A DNA stretch of 32,903 nt from Ruminococcus sp. (lineage in GTDB: Bacteria; Bacillota; Clostridia; Oscillospirales; Ruminococcaceae), in the NCBI GenBank assembly GCA_017513795.1, contig JAFXEJ010000163.1:1-32903 (forward strand), written 5' to 3'. A model generated the notes under the pieces. It had not been told where the DNA came from, ran no database searches, and saw only the letters and a program-made list of their open reading frames with translations. Position numbers and translations under genes: made by a program. Positions within the stretch are counted from its first letter, which is position 1. Every line of letters starts with the position of its first letter. Positions 1 through 8,261 of this stretch are shown one piece after another.

Positions 1-195
1 CGTTAAAATACAAAAATTGCAAAATTACATGGATTTTTTGGAAAACTATTTGTGAAATCGTTCACGACCGTTCAGATTAACGCACAATGCGGTTCAAATC
101 ATATCATAATATAATAACCCTATAAAACATACAGCCGCATTAAAACGGCTCTGAAACGCTCCTATCGCTAACGCTTAAAATCGGAGGTTTACAAA
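1..195 (+). promoter_or_regulatory. left-end noncoding leader upstream of ParB-like gene
   Basis: I see no gene here. A TATAAT hexamer lies at 110-115 but no convincing -35 box sits 16-18 bases upstream, so a promoter is only possible. A short inverted repeat AGCCG/CGGCT occurs at 133-137 and 146-150 with no T-run after it, so it is a leader hairpin rather than a terminator. A good Shine-Dalgarno GGAGG lies about 8 bases before the ATG at 196. If the genome is joined end to end, this region follows the HNH gene and the putative cos end at 32857-32903. Confidence 0.4.
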
Positions 196-465
196 ATGAA
201 AATTGAAAAAATCAAGGTTGACGAGATCATACCTTACGCAGACAACGCAAAGCTCCACCCAGAAAGACAAATCGAACAAATTCGATCATCAATTCTCGAG
301 TTCGGCTTCAACGACCCTATAGCCATAGACGAGAACAACGTTGTTATAGAAGGCAACGGCAGACTAATGGCAATAAAAGATTTGGGATTCAAAGAAGTTG
401 ACTGTATCAGGATAGAAGGCTTGACAGAAGATCAGAAACGAGCGTATATTCTCGTGCATAACTAG
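196..465 (+). CDS. ParB/sulfiredoxin-like nuclease domain protein, N-terminal part before in-frame amber
   Basis: The 89 residues match the ParB N-terminal fold seen in phage packaging regions: a 'I.PYADNAKLHPERQIEQI' opening, then 'GFNDPIAIDENNVVIEGNGRLMAIKDLG', where the GNGR segment is the nucleotide-binding/nuclease signature, then 'DQKRAYILVHN'. Phage homologues run straight on from the HN motif with K or Q and a further region, but here a TAG at 463-465 intervenes and the same frame continues with LTMNTGFDIDIL. The start is fixed by GGAGG upstream. Such proteins often sit just before terminase and are thought to act with DNA modification or packaging; the exact role is unknown. Domain call is firm; whether a longer protein is made is open. 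Confidence 0.75.
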   Translation: MKIEKIKVDEIIPYADNAKLHPERQIEQIRSSILEFGFNDPIAIDENNVVIEGNGRLMAIKDLGFKEVDCIRIEGLTEDQKRAYILVHN

Positions 466-471
466 CTTACG

Positions 472-945
472 ATGAATACCGGCTTTGATATTGATATCCT
501 TAACAAAGAGCTGGAAAGAATCAAGGGAATTGATATGCAGCAGTTCGATTTTGAACTGAACATAGACTTTGACAACGATATAGATACCGGCGAAGGTACT
601 CAGTATTCAACAAAGGTTGAAATACCGCAGTACGAACCAACCGGAGAATGTCCGGACATCTGGGAGCTGGTCGATACCGCAAAGGCTGACAGCTTTCTGG
701 AAGAAATCAACGAATCGAAAGTCAGTCCAGAAGAAAAAGACTTTTTAATCAAAGCAACGAGAAGGCTTTACGAGTTCAACTACAAGAAAATCGCTGAATA
801 TTACGCACAGGCTACGCCAGAAATGCAAGAGCTTATGGAGCATTTAATATTGGTGATTATAGACTTCGATAATGCAATCGCCTACGGCTACGCTCAACTT
901 TCGGCAGACCTTGAAGAAATGAGGGGTGAGGACGATGAAGAATAA
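472..945 (+). CDS. C-terminal part of split ParB-like protein
   Basis: This 157-aa frame is in phase with 196-465 and separated from it only by the TAG at 463-465 and two sense codons, so the two are best read as one 250-codon gene with an internal amber. The ATG at 472 has no Shine-Dalgarno (upstream bases CATAACTAGCTTACG), which argues against independent translation except by reinitiation or readthrough. It begins with the 'NTGFDIDILNKELERIKGIDMQQFDFEL' segment that normally follows the ParB domain, then an acidic middle and a helical tail ending in DLEEMRGEDDEE. Its end overlaps the next gene. No catalytic motif of its own is visible. Confidence 0.6.
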   Translation: MNTGFDIDILNKELERIKGIDMQQFDFELNIDFDNDIDTGEGTQYSTKVEIPQYEPTGECPDIWELVDTAKADSFLEEINESKVSPEEKDFLIKATRRLYEFNYKKIAEYYAQATPEMQELMEHLILVIIDFDNAIAYGYAQLSADLEEMRGEDDEE

Positions 946-1813
946 GTCGTTCGCTATCTTCATTCTTACACACGGCAGAGCTGATAACGTAGTAACCTTC
1001 CAGACCTTAAAGAAGGTCGGCTGCACAGCAAAGATATATTTTGTCATTGATAACGAGGACGATCAAGCCGAGAAGTATTACGAGAACTTCGGAAAAGAAA
1101 ACGTAATAATGTTTGATAAATTGGCAATATCAAAGACATTTGACACTATGGACCTTTCGGAAGAGAGGAGAACAATCGTATATGCTCGTAACGCTTGCTT
1201 TGATATAGCAAAGGAGCTGGGCGTTGATTATTTCCTCGAACTTGACGACGATTATACGGACTTTCAATACAGATTCGCAAGACCAAATGAAGATAAGCTC
1301 GCATACGTCTCAGTAAAGCAGTTCGACAAGCTGTGCGATTTGATGATAGACTTCTTAAACGCTACAAATGCAGATACCGTTGCGTTCGCTCAGGGTGGCG
1401 ATTATATCGGCGGCAAAAACGGTGATATATTCAAGCAACGTGTAAAAAGAAAAGCAATGAACAGCTTTTTCTGCCGCACAGACAGACGTTTCGAGTTTAA
1501 AGGACGTATAAAAGAGGACGTAAACACATACTGTTATTTTGGCTCGCAAGGCAGACTGTATTTGACTATCGCAGACATAATGTTGAATCAGGCTACAACC
1601 CAGAAGAACAAAGGCGGTATGACCGACGTATATCTCGATAGTGGAACGTATTTAAAAACCATATACACAGTCATTCTGTGTCCGTCATTCGTAAAAATAT
1701 CCTGCATGGGTACTTCACATCGACGAATACATCACAGAATCAGCTGGAACAACGGCGTTCCTCTTATACTCAACGAAAGGTGGCGAAAAAATGGCAGAAA
1801 AAATGAATCTTAA
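935..1813 (+). CDS. TET-associated-type glycosyltransferase (putative DNA-base modification)
   Basis: The 292-aa product has a nucleotide-diphospho-sugar transferase look: beta-strand 'SFAIFILTHGRADNV' at the N terminus, 'KIYFVIDNEDDQ', and an acidic DxD-type metal site 'LELDDDYTDF' near residues 101-110. The C terminus carries 'GTSHRRIHHRISWNN.VPLIL'. This pattern agrees with the phage family described as TET/JBP-associated glycosyltransferases (related to GREB1), which are inferred to glycosylate modified bases in phage DNA. I chose ATG 935 because GAGGGGTGAGG lies just upstream; GTG 926 lacks such a site. It overlaps the ParB-like frame and the small terminase. No TET/JBP dioxygenase is visible, so the substrate is unknown. 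Family call is from memory of motifs, not a search. Confidence 0.65.
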   Translation: MKNKSFAIFILTHGRADNVVTFQTLKKVGCTAKIYFVIDNEDDQAEKYYENFGKENVIMFDKLAISKTFDTMDLSEERRTIVYARNACFDIAKELGVDYFLELDDDYTDFQYRFARPNEDKLAYVSVKQFDKLCDLMIDFLNATNADTVAFAQGGDYIGGKNGDIFKQRVKRKAMNSFFCRTDRRFEFKGRIKEDVNTYCYFGSQGRLYLTIADIMLNQATTQKNKGGMTDVYLDSGTYLKTIYTVILCPSFVKISCMGTSHRRIHHRISWNNGVPLILNERWRKNGRKNES

Positions 1814-2156
1814 CGAACAGGCGCAGGAAATACTGAGAATCGCTGAAGAATCAGGCGTACAAGGTAATTTCTTTTTCGTAACTACCTTCAAGCGTTATCA
1901 AGTCCAGATACAAATATTAAACGATCTTGAAAAAGCCCTGAAGGAGAACGGAACTCTTGTCACAAAGGAATATGTAAAAGGTCGAAAGAACCTATACGAC
2001 AACCCAGCTATAAACGCATATAACCGCACTACCGATTCAGCAAACAAGACCGTCGCAACCCTTATGAAGATAATAAGAGGATTCGTAGAAGATTCAGACA
2101 ACGAATCTGAAGACCCGTTGCTGAAGATACTCAACGGCGGTGAGGTAAGTGAATAA
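1791..2156 (+). CDS. terS: terminase small subunit, P27 family
   Basis: At 121 aa this has the size and pattern of P27-type small terminases: a mid-protein helix with 'FKRYQVQIQILNDLEKALKENGTLVTKEYVKGRKNLYDNPAINAYNRTTDSANKTVATLMKIIRGF', including the family's N-P-A-Y-N-(K/R) region and terminal helix. It would bind the packaging start site and recruit the large subunit. AAAGGTGG precedes the ATG; the gene overlaps the end of the glycosyltransferase and the start of the large terminase by 8 bases, indicating translational coupling. Confidence 0.85.
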   Translation: MAEKMNLNEQAQEILRIAEESGVQGNFFFVTTFKRYQVQIQILNDLEKALKENGTLVTKEYVKGRKNLYDNPAINAYNRTTDSANKTVATLMKIIRGFVEDSDNESEDPLLKILNGGEVSE

Positions 2157-3825
2157 AGCTTACGAATACTGCAAAAAGAACATCAAGAAAAAAACCACTC
2201 CGAAATATGTCAAGCTACAAATGAAAGAGTGGTTAAAAATAGCAGAAGGAAAGCACAAAAAATATATCGTCTCAGAAGCAAAGGTGAAGCAGGTCGAGAA
2301 CATCTTGAAACTGCTCAATATGCCAAAGGGCTTGAAAGCCGGAGAAAGCCTGTACAACTGTTCAACAGGTTATCAATGGTTTATATATATTGCAGTCTTT
2401 TGTACGGTCTATAGAGCTGATACGAAACGCAGGAAATACGAAACGTGCCTGCTTGAAATCTGCCGTAAAAACTTCAAGACATATACAGTCGGAACGATCT
2501 TCATAATAGCATTTTTAACTGAGCCGCAGTTCTCAAAATTTTACTCCGTGGCTCCTGACGGCGCACTCTCGAAGGAAATACAGGAAGCAATATCCGAAAC
2601 GCTCAGATCATCACCGGCGATATATGAATACAAGAATACAAAGCGATTCAAGATTCTTCGTGATTATATATCATTTAAGCCGCTGCTGTCAAAGTTCATT
2701 CCTCTGAGCTATTCTACATCGAGAATGGATTCTCGTATGCCGAACTTATTCTGTGCCGATGAAGTCGGGGCATTGCCTGTAAACTATCCTGTTGAAGCAA
2801 TGCGCTCCGGTCAGATCAATATGAAGAATCGTCTCGGATTCATCATCAGCACAAAATATCCGACCATAGACAACCCATTCGAGGACTATGTGTCGTACTC
2901 AAAGAAGGTACTCGACAAAATCGAGAAGGACGAAACTGTTTTCAGCCTTCTATACGAACCAGATAACACCAAAGACTGGATTTCGGACGATCTTATATTA
3001 AAGCAGGCAAACCCTGCCGCACTCGAAATCCCTGAGATATGGGAAGAACTCAAAAAGAAGCGAGCATACGCAATCGCAGTTGACAAAGCTCGTGAGAACT
3101 TCGTAACAAAGCATTGCAATATTATCTATACCGGTATCGGTACAGAGACGTATATCGACGTTGCAGCAGTCCAGAAGTGCCGTACAAGTCATATCGACTG
3201 GAAGGATAGAACCGTTTACGTCGGCTTTGACTTATCAGAAACGAACGATAATACTTCAGTCGCTATGGTTACAGCAGACGAAAACAATAATATCATAGCA
3301 GATGTGTTCGCCTTCATTCCAGAAGGCAGAATCGACGAAAAGACGATCTCGGAAAAGCTGGACTATCGCAATATGATAGAAAATACAAGCAAGTGTATGG
3401 CTTGCGGCGATAAAGTAATTGACTATACCTTCGTAGAAGCGTTTATTTTATCGTTAGAGGAACGTTACGGCGTCAAGGTACAAGCTATAGGCTTCGACCG
3501 TTGGAACGCTCTCAGCACGGCGCAGAAGCTTGAAAAAGAAGGTCACAACTTAGTTGAGATTCGTCAACATTCAAGCACCCTGCACCCACCGACAAAACTT
3601 CTGAAAGAAAAGATATTGAGTGGAGAGTTTCAGTACGAGAAAAATCCTTTACTCGAAATCAACTTCCAGAACGCACGCTGCACCTACGACACGAACAGAA
3701 ACCTATATGTTACTAAAAAGAAATCCAACGGCAAAGTCGATATGGTCGTATCACTCATAAACGCTGTATATCTCTTACAGCAGGACGTTATGTTTGGAAG
3801 CGACTTTACGATACAAGTTTTATAA
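2149..3825 (+). CDS. terL: terminase large subunit (ATPase and nuclease)
   Basis: The 558-aa protein matches Terminase_1-type motors that pump DNA into procapsids. The ATPase half has a degenerate Walker A 'RKNFKT' (residues 106-111; a small residue is usual where F109 sits) and Walker B 'FCADEVGAL' with D204 and E205. The nuclease half opens with 'VYVGFDLSETND' (D361), followed by 'VQAIGFDRWNA' and the C-terminal 'VDMVVSLINAVYLLQ' segment holding the last metal-binding Asp. The start is GTG 2149, preceded by GGTGAGGTAA and overlapping terS. Length is normal. The F in Walker A is a small oddity; no frameshift is seen. Confidence 0.95.
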   Translation: MNKAYEYCKKNIKKKTTPKYVKLQMKEWLKIAEGKHKKYIVSEAKVKQVENILKLLNMPKGLKAGESLYNCSTGYQWFIYIAVFCTVYRADTKRRKYETCLLEICRKNFKTYTVGTIFIIAFLTEPQFSKFYSVAPDGALSKEIQEAISETLRSSPAIYEYKNTKRFKILRDYISFKPLLSKFIPLSYSTSRMDSRMPNLFCADEVGALPVNYPVEAMRSGQINMKNRLGFIISTKYPTIDNPFEDYVSYSKKVLDKIEKDETVFSLLYEPDNTKDWISDDLILKQANPAALEIPEIWEELKKKRAYAIAVDKARENFVTKHCNIIYTGIGTETYIDVAAVQKCRTSHIDWKDRTVYVGFDLSETNDNTSVAMVTADENNNIIADVFAFIPEGRIDEKTISEKLDYRNMIENTSKCMACGDKVIDYTFVEAFILSLEERYGVKVQAIGFDRWNALSTAQKLEKEGHNLVEIRQHSSTLHPPTKLLKEKILSGEFQYEKNPLLEINFQNARCTYDTNRNLYVTKKKSNGKVDMVVSLINAVYLLQQDVMFGSDFTIQVL

Positions 3826-3838
3826 AGGGAGTGATATT

Positions 3839-5071
3839 TTGGGACTTTTCAAACGAAGTAAAAAAAGAGATACCGAAAACATCGGACCTAACGATCTTCT
3901 TCTCAATGCCCTGATAAATAACGAGACTATCACACGAGAAAAAGCAATGACAATTCCTGCCGTAAGCGGTGCAGTTGACTTTATTTGCGGTTCGATTGCC
4001 TGTATGCCTGTAAGGCTATTCAAGTATGAGGACGGCGAAGTCGTCGAGCAGAAGGACGACAGGCGGTGCAAGCTCCTGAACACTGATACCGGCGACACTC
4101 TCGACGGCTTCCAAATGAAAAAAGCAATAGTCGAAGATTATTTAATGGGAAAAGGCGGCTACGCATACATACAGCGGAGCAGCAACGACGTTACCGGAAT
4201 TTTTTACGTTCAGGATATATACGTTGTCATAATGAAGATGTATTATCCGATCTTTAAGCAGTTCTGGATTGACGTCGGGGGAGCAAGGTATGAACCTTAC
4301 GAGTTTTTGAAGATTCTCAGAAATACAAAGGACGGAGCGTCCGGCGTAGGTATTACTGTAGAAGTCTCCAAAGCTCTTGAAACGGCATATCAGACGTTAA
4401 TATATCAGCTCGGACTGGTTAAAAAGGGCGGTAATAAAAGAGGATTTTTGAAGTCTCAAAGGAAGCTCGGACAGGATGAAATCGACATACTGAAAACAGC
4501 ATGGCAGAACCTTTACAGCAACAACGAAGAATCTGTCGTAGTTCTTAATAATGGACTGGAATTTCAGGAAGCAAGCAACACAAGCGTCGAAATGCAGCTC
4601 AATGAGAGCAAAAAGGCATTTTTGGACGAAATAAACGCCATTTTTCACATATATCCGGACGACTTTGAAAGAACCTTCAAAGAAGCAATTTATCCGATTG
4701 TAAAGGCATTTGAGACGGCTTTGAACCGTGATTTGCTGCTTGAAAAGGAAAAAGACGACTATTTCTTCAGCTTTGACGTAAAAGAGATCATCAAAGCAAG
4801 CATAAAAGAGCGTTATGAAGCATATAAAACCGCCAAAGAAACAGGCTTTTTAACATTAAACGAAATCAGAAGGGAAGAAAACCTGAACTACGTTGAAGGA
4901 CTTGACGTTGTAAACGTAGGCTTGGGAGCTGTTTTATATGACATAAACACGCACACATACTACACGCCAAACATGGACCAGCAGACCGACTTGAATAAAA
5001 CAGAATCAATGCTGGAAGCTCACGTTATGGAGCAGGAATTTGTCGCAGACGGCAATTCGTCGGACGCATAA
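3839..5071 (+). CDS. portal protein, HK97 family
   Basis: About 410 aa. Recognised by 'AMTIPAVSGAVDFICGSIACMPVRLF' near the N terminus, 'DGASGVGITVEVSKALETA', 'LNNGLEFQE' and the C-terminal 'GFLTLNEIRREENL' signature of HK97-type portals. It forms the dodecameric ring through which DNA enters and to which the neck attaches. The most likely start is TTG 3839, preceded by AAAGGGAG; the upstream ATG at 3794 lies inside terL and has no ribosome site. The TTG start would temper expression of a protein needed in only 12 copies. The C-terminal tail is acidic and polar. Confidence 0.92.
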   Translation: MGLFKRSKKRDTENIGPNDLLLNALINNETITREKAMTIPAVSGAVDFICGSIACMPVRLFKYEDGEVVEQKDDRRCKLLNTDTGDTLDGFQMKKAIVEDYLMGKGGYAYIQRSSNDVTGIFYVQDIYVVIMKMYYPIFKQFWIDVGGARYEPYEFLKILRNTKDGASGVGITVEVSKALETAYQTLIYQLGLVKKGGNKRGFLKSQRKLGQDEIDILKTAWQNLYSNNEESVVVLNNGLEFQEASNTSVEMQLNESKKAFLDEINAIFHIYPDDFERTFKEAIYPIVKAFETALNRDLLLEKEKDDYFFSFDVKEIIKASIKERYEAYKTAKETGFLTLNEIRREENLNYVEGLDVVNVGLGAVLYDINTHTYYTPNMDQQTDLNKTESMLEAHVMEQEFVADGNSSDA

Positions 5072-5084
5072 AGGGGGTGAGGAA

Positions 5085-5705
5085 ATGGAAATCAGAATCA
5101 AAGAGGACAGCGTTGAAATCGAAGGCTATGTGAACGCAGTCGAAAGGCTCTCGAAGCCGCTTCCTTCCAGAACAGGCGAGTTCGTCGAACGTATCTGCAA
5201 AGGAGCGTTCCAGAGGGCATTGCAGCGCAACGATAACGTGAGACTTTTGTACAATCACAACTGGTCGAGAGACTTGGGCGGCACAAAGGACGGCAACGTT
5301 GAGCTGTCAGAAGATAATATCGGACTGAGGATTCGAGCAACAGTCAAGGACGCTGAAACAGTACAGGAAGCAAGGCGAGGAAATCTTGTCGGCTTCTCGT
5401 TCGGCTTCGAGGACAGAGACGTTGACGAACACTCAGAGAACGGCATGAGAACAAGAGACGTAAAGGATATGGACCTGTACGAAATATCTATTCTCGACCG
5501 GAAGAAAACACCTGCGTATGACGGCACTCTCATTAACGTGAGAGACGCAGAAGGTCAGCAAGAAAAAAGAATTTATTTCAGCGAGATTTTCGCAGACGAA
5601 ATAAAGATCACAGGCAACACTGAAAGGCGTGAAAAGCCCGAAGAAAAAGCTCCGGACTATTCAGAAGCCGAAAAAATTATCTCAGAAATGAAGGGAGAAA
5701 ATTAA
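5085..5705 (+). CDS. prohead maturation protease, HK97 U35 family
   Basis: 206 aa starting at ATG 5085 after AAAGGGGGTGAGG; the upstream in-frame start at 5040 lies inside the portal gene and lacks a site. The core 'EIEGYVNAVERLSKPLPSRTGEF.ERI..GAFQRAL', 'VRLLYNHNWSRDLGG' (catalytic His in YNHN), 'GLRIRATV', 'NLVGFSFGF' (catalytic Ser region) and 'LYEISILDRKKTPAYDGTLI' is diagnostic of HK97-type serine proteases. It cleaves the scaffold region of the capsid protein during head maturation and is positioned, as usual, between portal and capsid genes. Confidence 0.93.
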   Translation: MEIRIKEDSVEIEGYVNAVERLSKPLPSRTGEFVERICKGAFQRALQRNDNVRLLYNHNWSRDLGGTKDGNVELSEDNIGLRIRATVKDAETVQEARRGNLVGFSFGFEDRDVDEHSENGMRTRDVKDMDLYEISILDRKKTPAYDGTLINVRDAEGQQEKRIYFSEIFADEIKITGNTERREKPEEKAPDYSEAEKIISEMKGEN

Positions 5706-5707
5706 TC

Positions 5708-6910
5708 ATGAGAAAAGATTTAGTTGAGAAGAAAAACGACCTTATGAAAAAAGCTGACGAAATGCTCAACAAAGCAAAGCTCGAAAAGAGAGAGCTGACA
5801 CCTGATGAAATGCAGGAGCTGGCTGAGATCAGAGACGACGTAATGAAGATCAAGAAAGCACTCGGACTTGAAAAGGATTTCGACGACATGAGAGAACTCG
5901 AAAAGAAGGACGACGCAACACCTTCCAGCACTGCTGAAGGTGAAAGAGCTTGTGGAGACGACAAGAAAAGATCAGCAGAGGAAGCAGCAAAGGCAGCAGC
6001 AGAGGAAAGAGCTTTTGAAGCCTATATCCGTGGCAAGGCAATGAACAACCGTGACACTGATGTGAACCTCACACCTGCAAACAATGGTGCTGTAATACCT
6101 ACAACAATCGCAAACAAGATCATCAAAAAGGTGTACAACATCTGCCCTATTCTTGAAAAGTCTAGCAAGTACAACATCAAAGGAAATCTTGATATACCGT
6201 TTTATCCGGCATCTGACGAAAGCCTTATAACCGTTGCTTATCACGACGAGTTTGAGGAGCTTGTCAGCACTAACGGAAACTTTAGCAAGATATCACTTGG
6301 CGGCTTCCTTGCTGGCGTTCTTTCCAAGATATCTCGCAGCCTTATCAACAACGCTGCATTTGATATCGTAGGATTCGTAGTTGACGAAATGGCATACGCT
6401 ATCAAGCGTTTCATCGAGAAGGAGCTTCTGCTTGGTACAGTAGACAAGGTTGACGGACTTTCAACTCTTTCAAATTCTATCACAACAGCAGCAGCCGACA
6501 AAATCACAGCCGACGAGGTTATCGACCTTCACGATGCTATAAAAGACGAATATCAGAATGGAGCTATTTGGATAATGTCACCTGCTACAAGAACATATCT
6601 GAGAAAGCTGAAAAGCTCTACAGGTTATTATCTGTTAAACGACGATATCTCAACTCCTTTTGGTACTTCAATTCTCGGAAAGCCTGTGTATGTATCAGAC
6701 AATATGCCTGACTATACAGAGGACGGCGAAGTTGCTATATACTACGGCGATATGTCAGGACTTGCAACAAAGTTCTCCGAGGAAATCAATATCGAGGTAC
6801 TTCGTGAGAAGTTCGCAACACAGCACGCTGTCGGTATCGTAGGCTGGTTCGAGTTCGATTCAAAGGTAGAGAACGAGCAGAAGATCGCAAAGCTTGTAAT
6901 GCACGCATAA
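5708..6910 (+). CDS. major capsid protein, HK97 fold
   Basis: 400 aa. The first ~110 residues are charged and helical ('EKKNDLMKKADEMLNKAKLEKRELTPDEM'), as expected of the delta/scaffolding domain removed by the preceding protease. The shell domain follows: 'GAVIPTTIANKIIKKVYNICPILEKSSKYNIKGNLDIPFY', 'SLINNAAFDIVGFVVDEMAYAIKRFIEKELLLG' (spine helix), 'GAIWIMSPATRTYLRKLKSSTGYYLLNDD' and 'LGKPVYVSDNMPD'. A probable cleavage zone lies between the Ala/Glu-rich stretch and NNRDTDVNL. A strong hairpin follows the gene (6928-6953), perhaps stabilising this abundant mRNA. Confidence 0.95.
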   Translation: MRKDLVEKKNDLMKKADEMLNKAKLEKRELTPDEMQELAEIRDDVMKIKKALGLEKDFDDMRELEKKDDATPSSTAEGERACGDDKKRSAEEAAKAAAEERAFEAYIRGKAMNNRDTDVNLTPANNGAVIPTTIANKIIKKVYNICPILEKSSKYNIKGNLDIPFYPASDESLITVAYHDEFEELVSTNGNFSKISLGGFLAGVLSKISRSLINNAAFDIVGFVVDEMAYAIKRFIEKELLLGTVDKVDGLSTLSNSITTAAADKITADEVIDLHDAIKDEYQNGAIWIMSPATRTYLRKLKSSTGYYLLNDDISTPFGTSILGKPVYVSDNMPDYTEDGEVAIYYGDMSGLATKFSEEINIEVLREKFATQHAVGIVGWFEFDSKVENEQKIAKLVMHA

Positions 6911-6927
6911 TCAATCACAGGGGAATA

Positions 6928-6953
6928 TGTGACCGACATTTTTGTCGGTCGCA
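6928..6953 (+). promoter_or_regulatory. strong intergenic hairpin after capsid gene
   Basis: An 11-bp inverted repeat (TGTGACCGACA and TGTCGGTCGCA, one G-T wobble) with a TTTT loop lies between the capsid and head-fiber genes. No T-run follows, so it is unlikely to be an efficient intrinsic terminator; an mRNA-stabilising or processing role that raises capsid expression is more plausible. Confidence 0.6.
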
Positions 6954-6975
6954 AATCCCATAAAGGAGTGAAAAT

Positions 6976-7611
6976 ATGTATAATACAAAGAACTATACTG
7001 AACAGGGCGGCGATGTAACTCACATCGGCGGCAAGCTCGTATTTGACGAGGGTGCAGAGTTAATGCCGAATCAGGCAGCAGATACAGCAGGAACAACAGC
7101 AAGCCTGAAGGCTGCATTTAATTCGCTGCTTGTCAAGCTCAAAAACGCAGGACTTATGACCGGCGACGAGTGGGCTGCACCTACAGTCACAAAGGAAATA
7201 AACGATACGGTCGCAGGTCACGCAAACAGGCAGGCGAACACTAACGATATTTCTTCTGTTGCTGTATCAGGTAATGTAATTACGATCACGCTTTCAAAGA
7301 AAGTCAGTGCATTGAAGGACTTCAACGGCGGCAACGGCTGGGGCGTTCATAAGTGGCTCGGTATTGGCGTTCGTCCGTGGACTAATGCAATTACTGACCT
7401 TTACTATAACGGCTCAAAGCTCACAGCAGAGGACGTTTCTGAAGCTCAGAGCGTAGGACTTAACGACACAGGATATTTCGTTCGCTGGGTCGCTGCTGAT
7501 CTTGTACTCGCAGGAGATAACTCGCAGAAGTCAAAAGATACGTTCACAATCTGGGCTGACGGCTATCAGAAAGCAACATACAAGCTGAAAATTGTTGAGC
7601 CTACAACATAA
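6976..7611 (+). CDS. head fiber / capsid decoration-like protein
   Basis: 211 aa. The opening 'NTKNYTEQGGDVTHIGGKLVFDEGA' followed by 'LKAAFNSLLVKLKNAGLM' is the pattern of phage proteins annotated as head fibers (similar to the base of phi29 gp8.5), which sit on the capsid surface. The rest (about residues 75-211) is beta-rich, 'NDISSVAVSGNVITITLSKKVSALKDF' to 'DTFTIWADGYQKATYKLKIV', resembling an Ig-like or surface-adhesion domain. It is directly downstream of the capsid gene with AAAGGAGTG before ATG 6976. The first part is recognised with fair confidence; the function of the second domain is inferred. Confidence 0.65.
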   Translation: MYNTKNYTEQGGDVTHIGGKLVFDEGAELMPNQAADTAGTTASLKAAFNSLLVKLKNAGLMTGDEWAAPTVTKEINDTVAGHANRQANTNDISSVAVSGNVITITLSKKVSALKDFNGGNGWGVHKWLGIGVRPWTNAITDLYYNGSKLTAEDVSEAQSVGLNDTGYFVRWVAADLVLAGDNSQKSKDTFTIWADGYQKATYKLKIVEPTT

Positions 7612-7647
7612 GCAGCAGACAAAATATAACGAAAGGAAGTGCGAATC

Positions 7648-7938
7648 GTGAAAGTAAGTGAAATGACAGTCAATGATATAGTTGAATATTGCAGAATTGC
7701 AGAACCTTCAACAGCCGATAATGCTTTTCTCGAACAGGCTATAGAAGCCGCAAAAGCCTATATACGCAGTTATACAGGGCTGAACAATGACCGCATAGAC
7801 GAGCACGAAGATTTTGTAATCGTAGTATATATTCTTACTCAGGATATGTACGACAATAGATCACTATATACAGAAAGCAAAAGTCTGAACAATACAGTCG
7901 AGACAATACTCGGTATGCACTCGGTGAATCTGCTATGA
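7648..7938 (+). CDS. head-tail connector protein, HK97 gp6-like
   Basis: 96 aa if started at GTG 7648, which has AGGAAG 8 bases upstream; an in-frame GTG at 7639 overlaps that site and is less likely. The helical pattern 'VNDIVEYCRIAEPSTADNAFLEQAIEAAKAYIRSYTGLN' and 'DFVIVVYILTQDMYDNRSLYTESKSLNNTVETILGMHSVNLL' is typical of Gp6/SPP1 gp15-like adaptors that dock under the portal. It overlaps the next gene by 4 bases, as neck genes often do. Confidence 0.85.
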   Translation: MKVSEMTVNDIVEYCRIAEPSTADNAFLEQAIEAAKAYIRSYTGLNNDRIDEHEDFVIVVYILTQDMYDNRSLYTESKSLNNTVETILGMHSVNLL

Positions 7939-8261
7939 TTAACGCCGGAAAATACAACAAGAAAATTGAGATTTACAGTGAGACTGTAAACACAGACGCA
8001 CAGGGCTTTCAGACCACGTCAGAAACGCTTGTATTAACGACTTACGCAGCAGTAAAGACAACTAAAGGCTTTACGCTCATAGCCGCTAACAGCGATTTTG
8101 AAAAGGCGTACACGAACTTCACGATTCGCTATCCTCGTACTGAGATCAACAGGGATATGAGAATTCGATACAAGGGTAAAACCTACACGATTGAATATCT
8201 CAATAACGTGGACGAAGCCAACGTCGAGCTTGAAATTCAGGCAAAGGAAGTGACGCATTAA
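7935..8261 (+). CDS. head closure / head-tail joining protein
   Basis: 108 aa, a small beta-barrel protein: 'MINAGKYNKKIEIYSETVNTDAQGF', 'LVLTTYAAVKTTKGFT', 'NFTIRYPRTEINRDMRIRYKGKTYTIEYLNNVDEANVELEIQAKEV'. This is the signature of the phage head-tail joining family (SPP1 gp16/HK97 gp7 type), the plug closing the capsid after packaging. It overlaps its neighbours on both sides by 1-4 bases, implying coupled translation. Confidence 0.88.
   Translation: MINAGKYNKKIEIYSETVNTDAQGFQTTSETLVLTTYAAVKTTKGFTLIAANSDFEKAYTNFTIRYPRTEINRDMRIRYKGKTYTIEYLNNVDEANVELEIQAKEVTH

Noticed and set aside
91-100. GGTTCAAATC resembling a tRNA T-loop, possible suppressor tRNA for the amber codon
   Set aside because: The flanking bases cannot form a T-stem (TGCGG versus CATAT) and no acceptor or anticodon stem is present.
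5255-6507. Several 80-95 codon minus-strand frames under protease and capsid genes
   Set aside because: Serine-rich shadows of the real genes without start signals.
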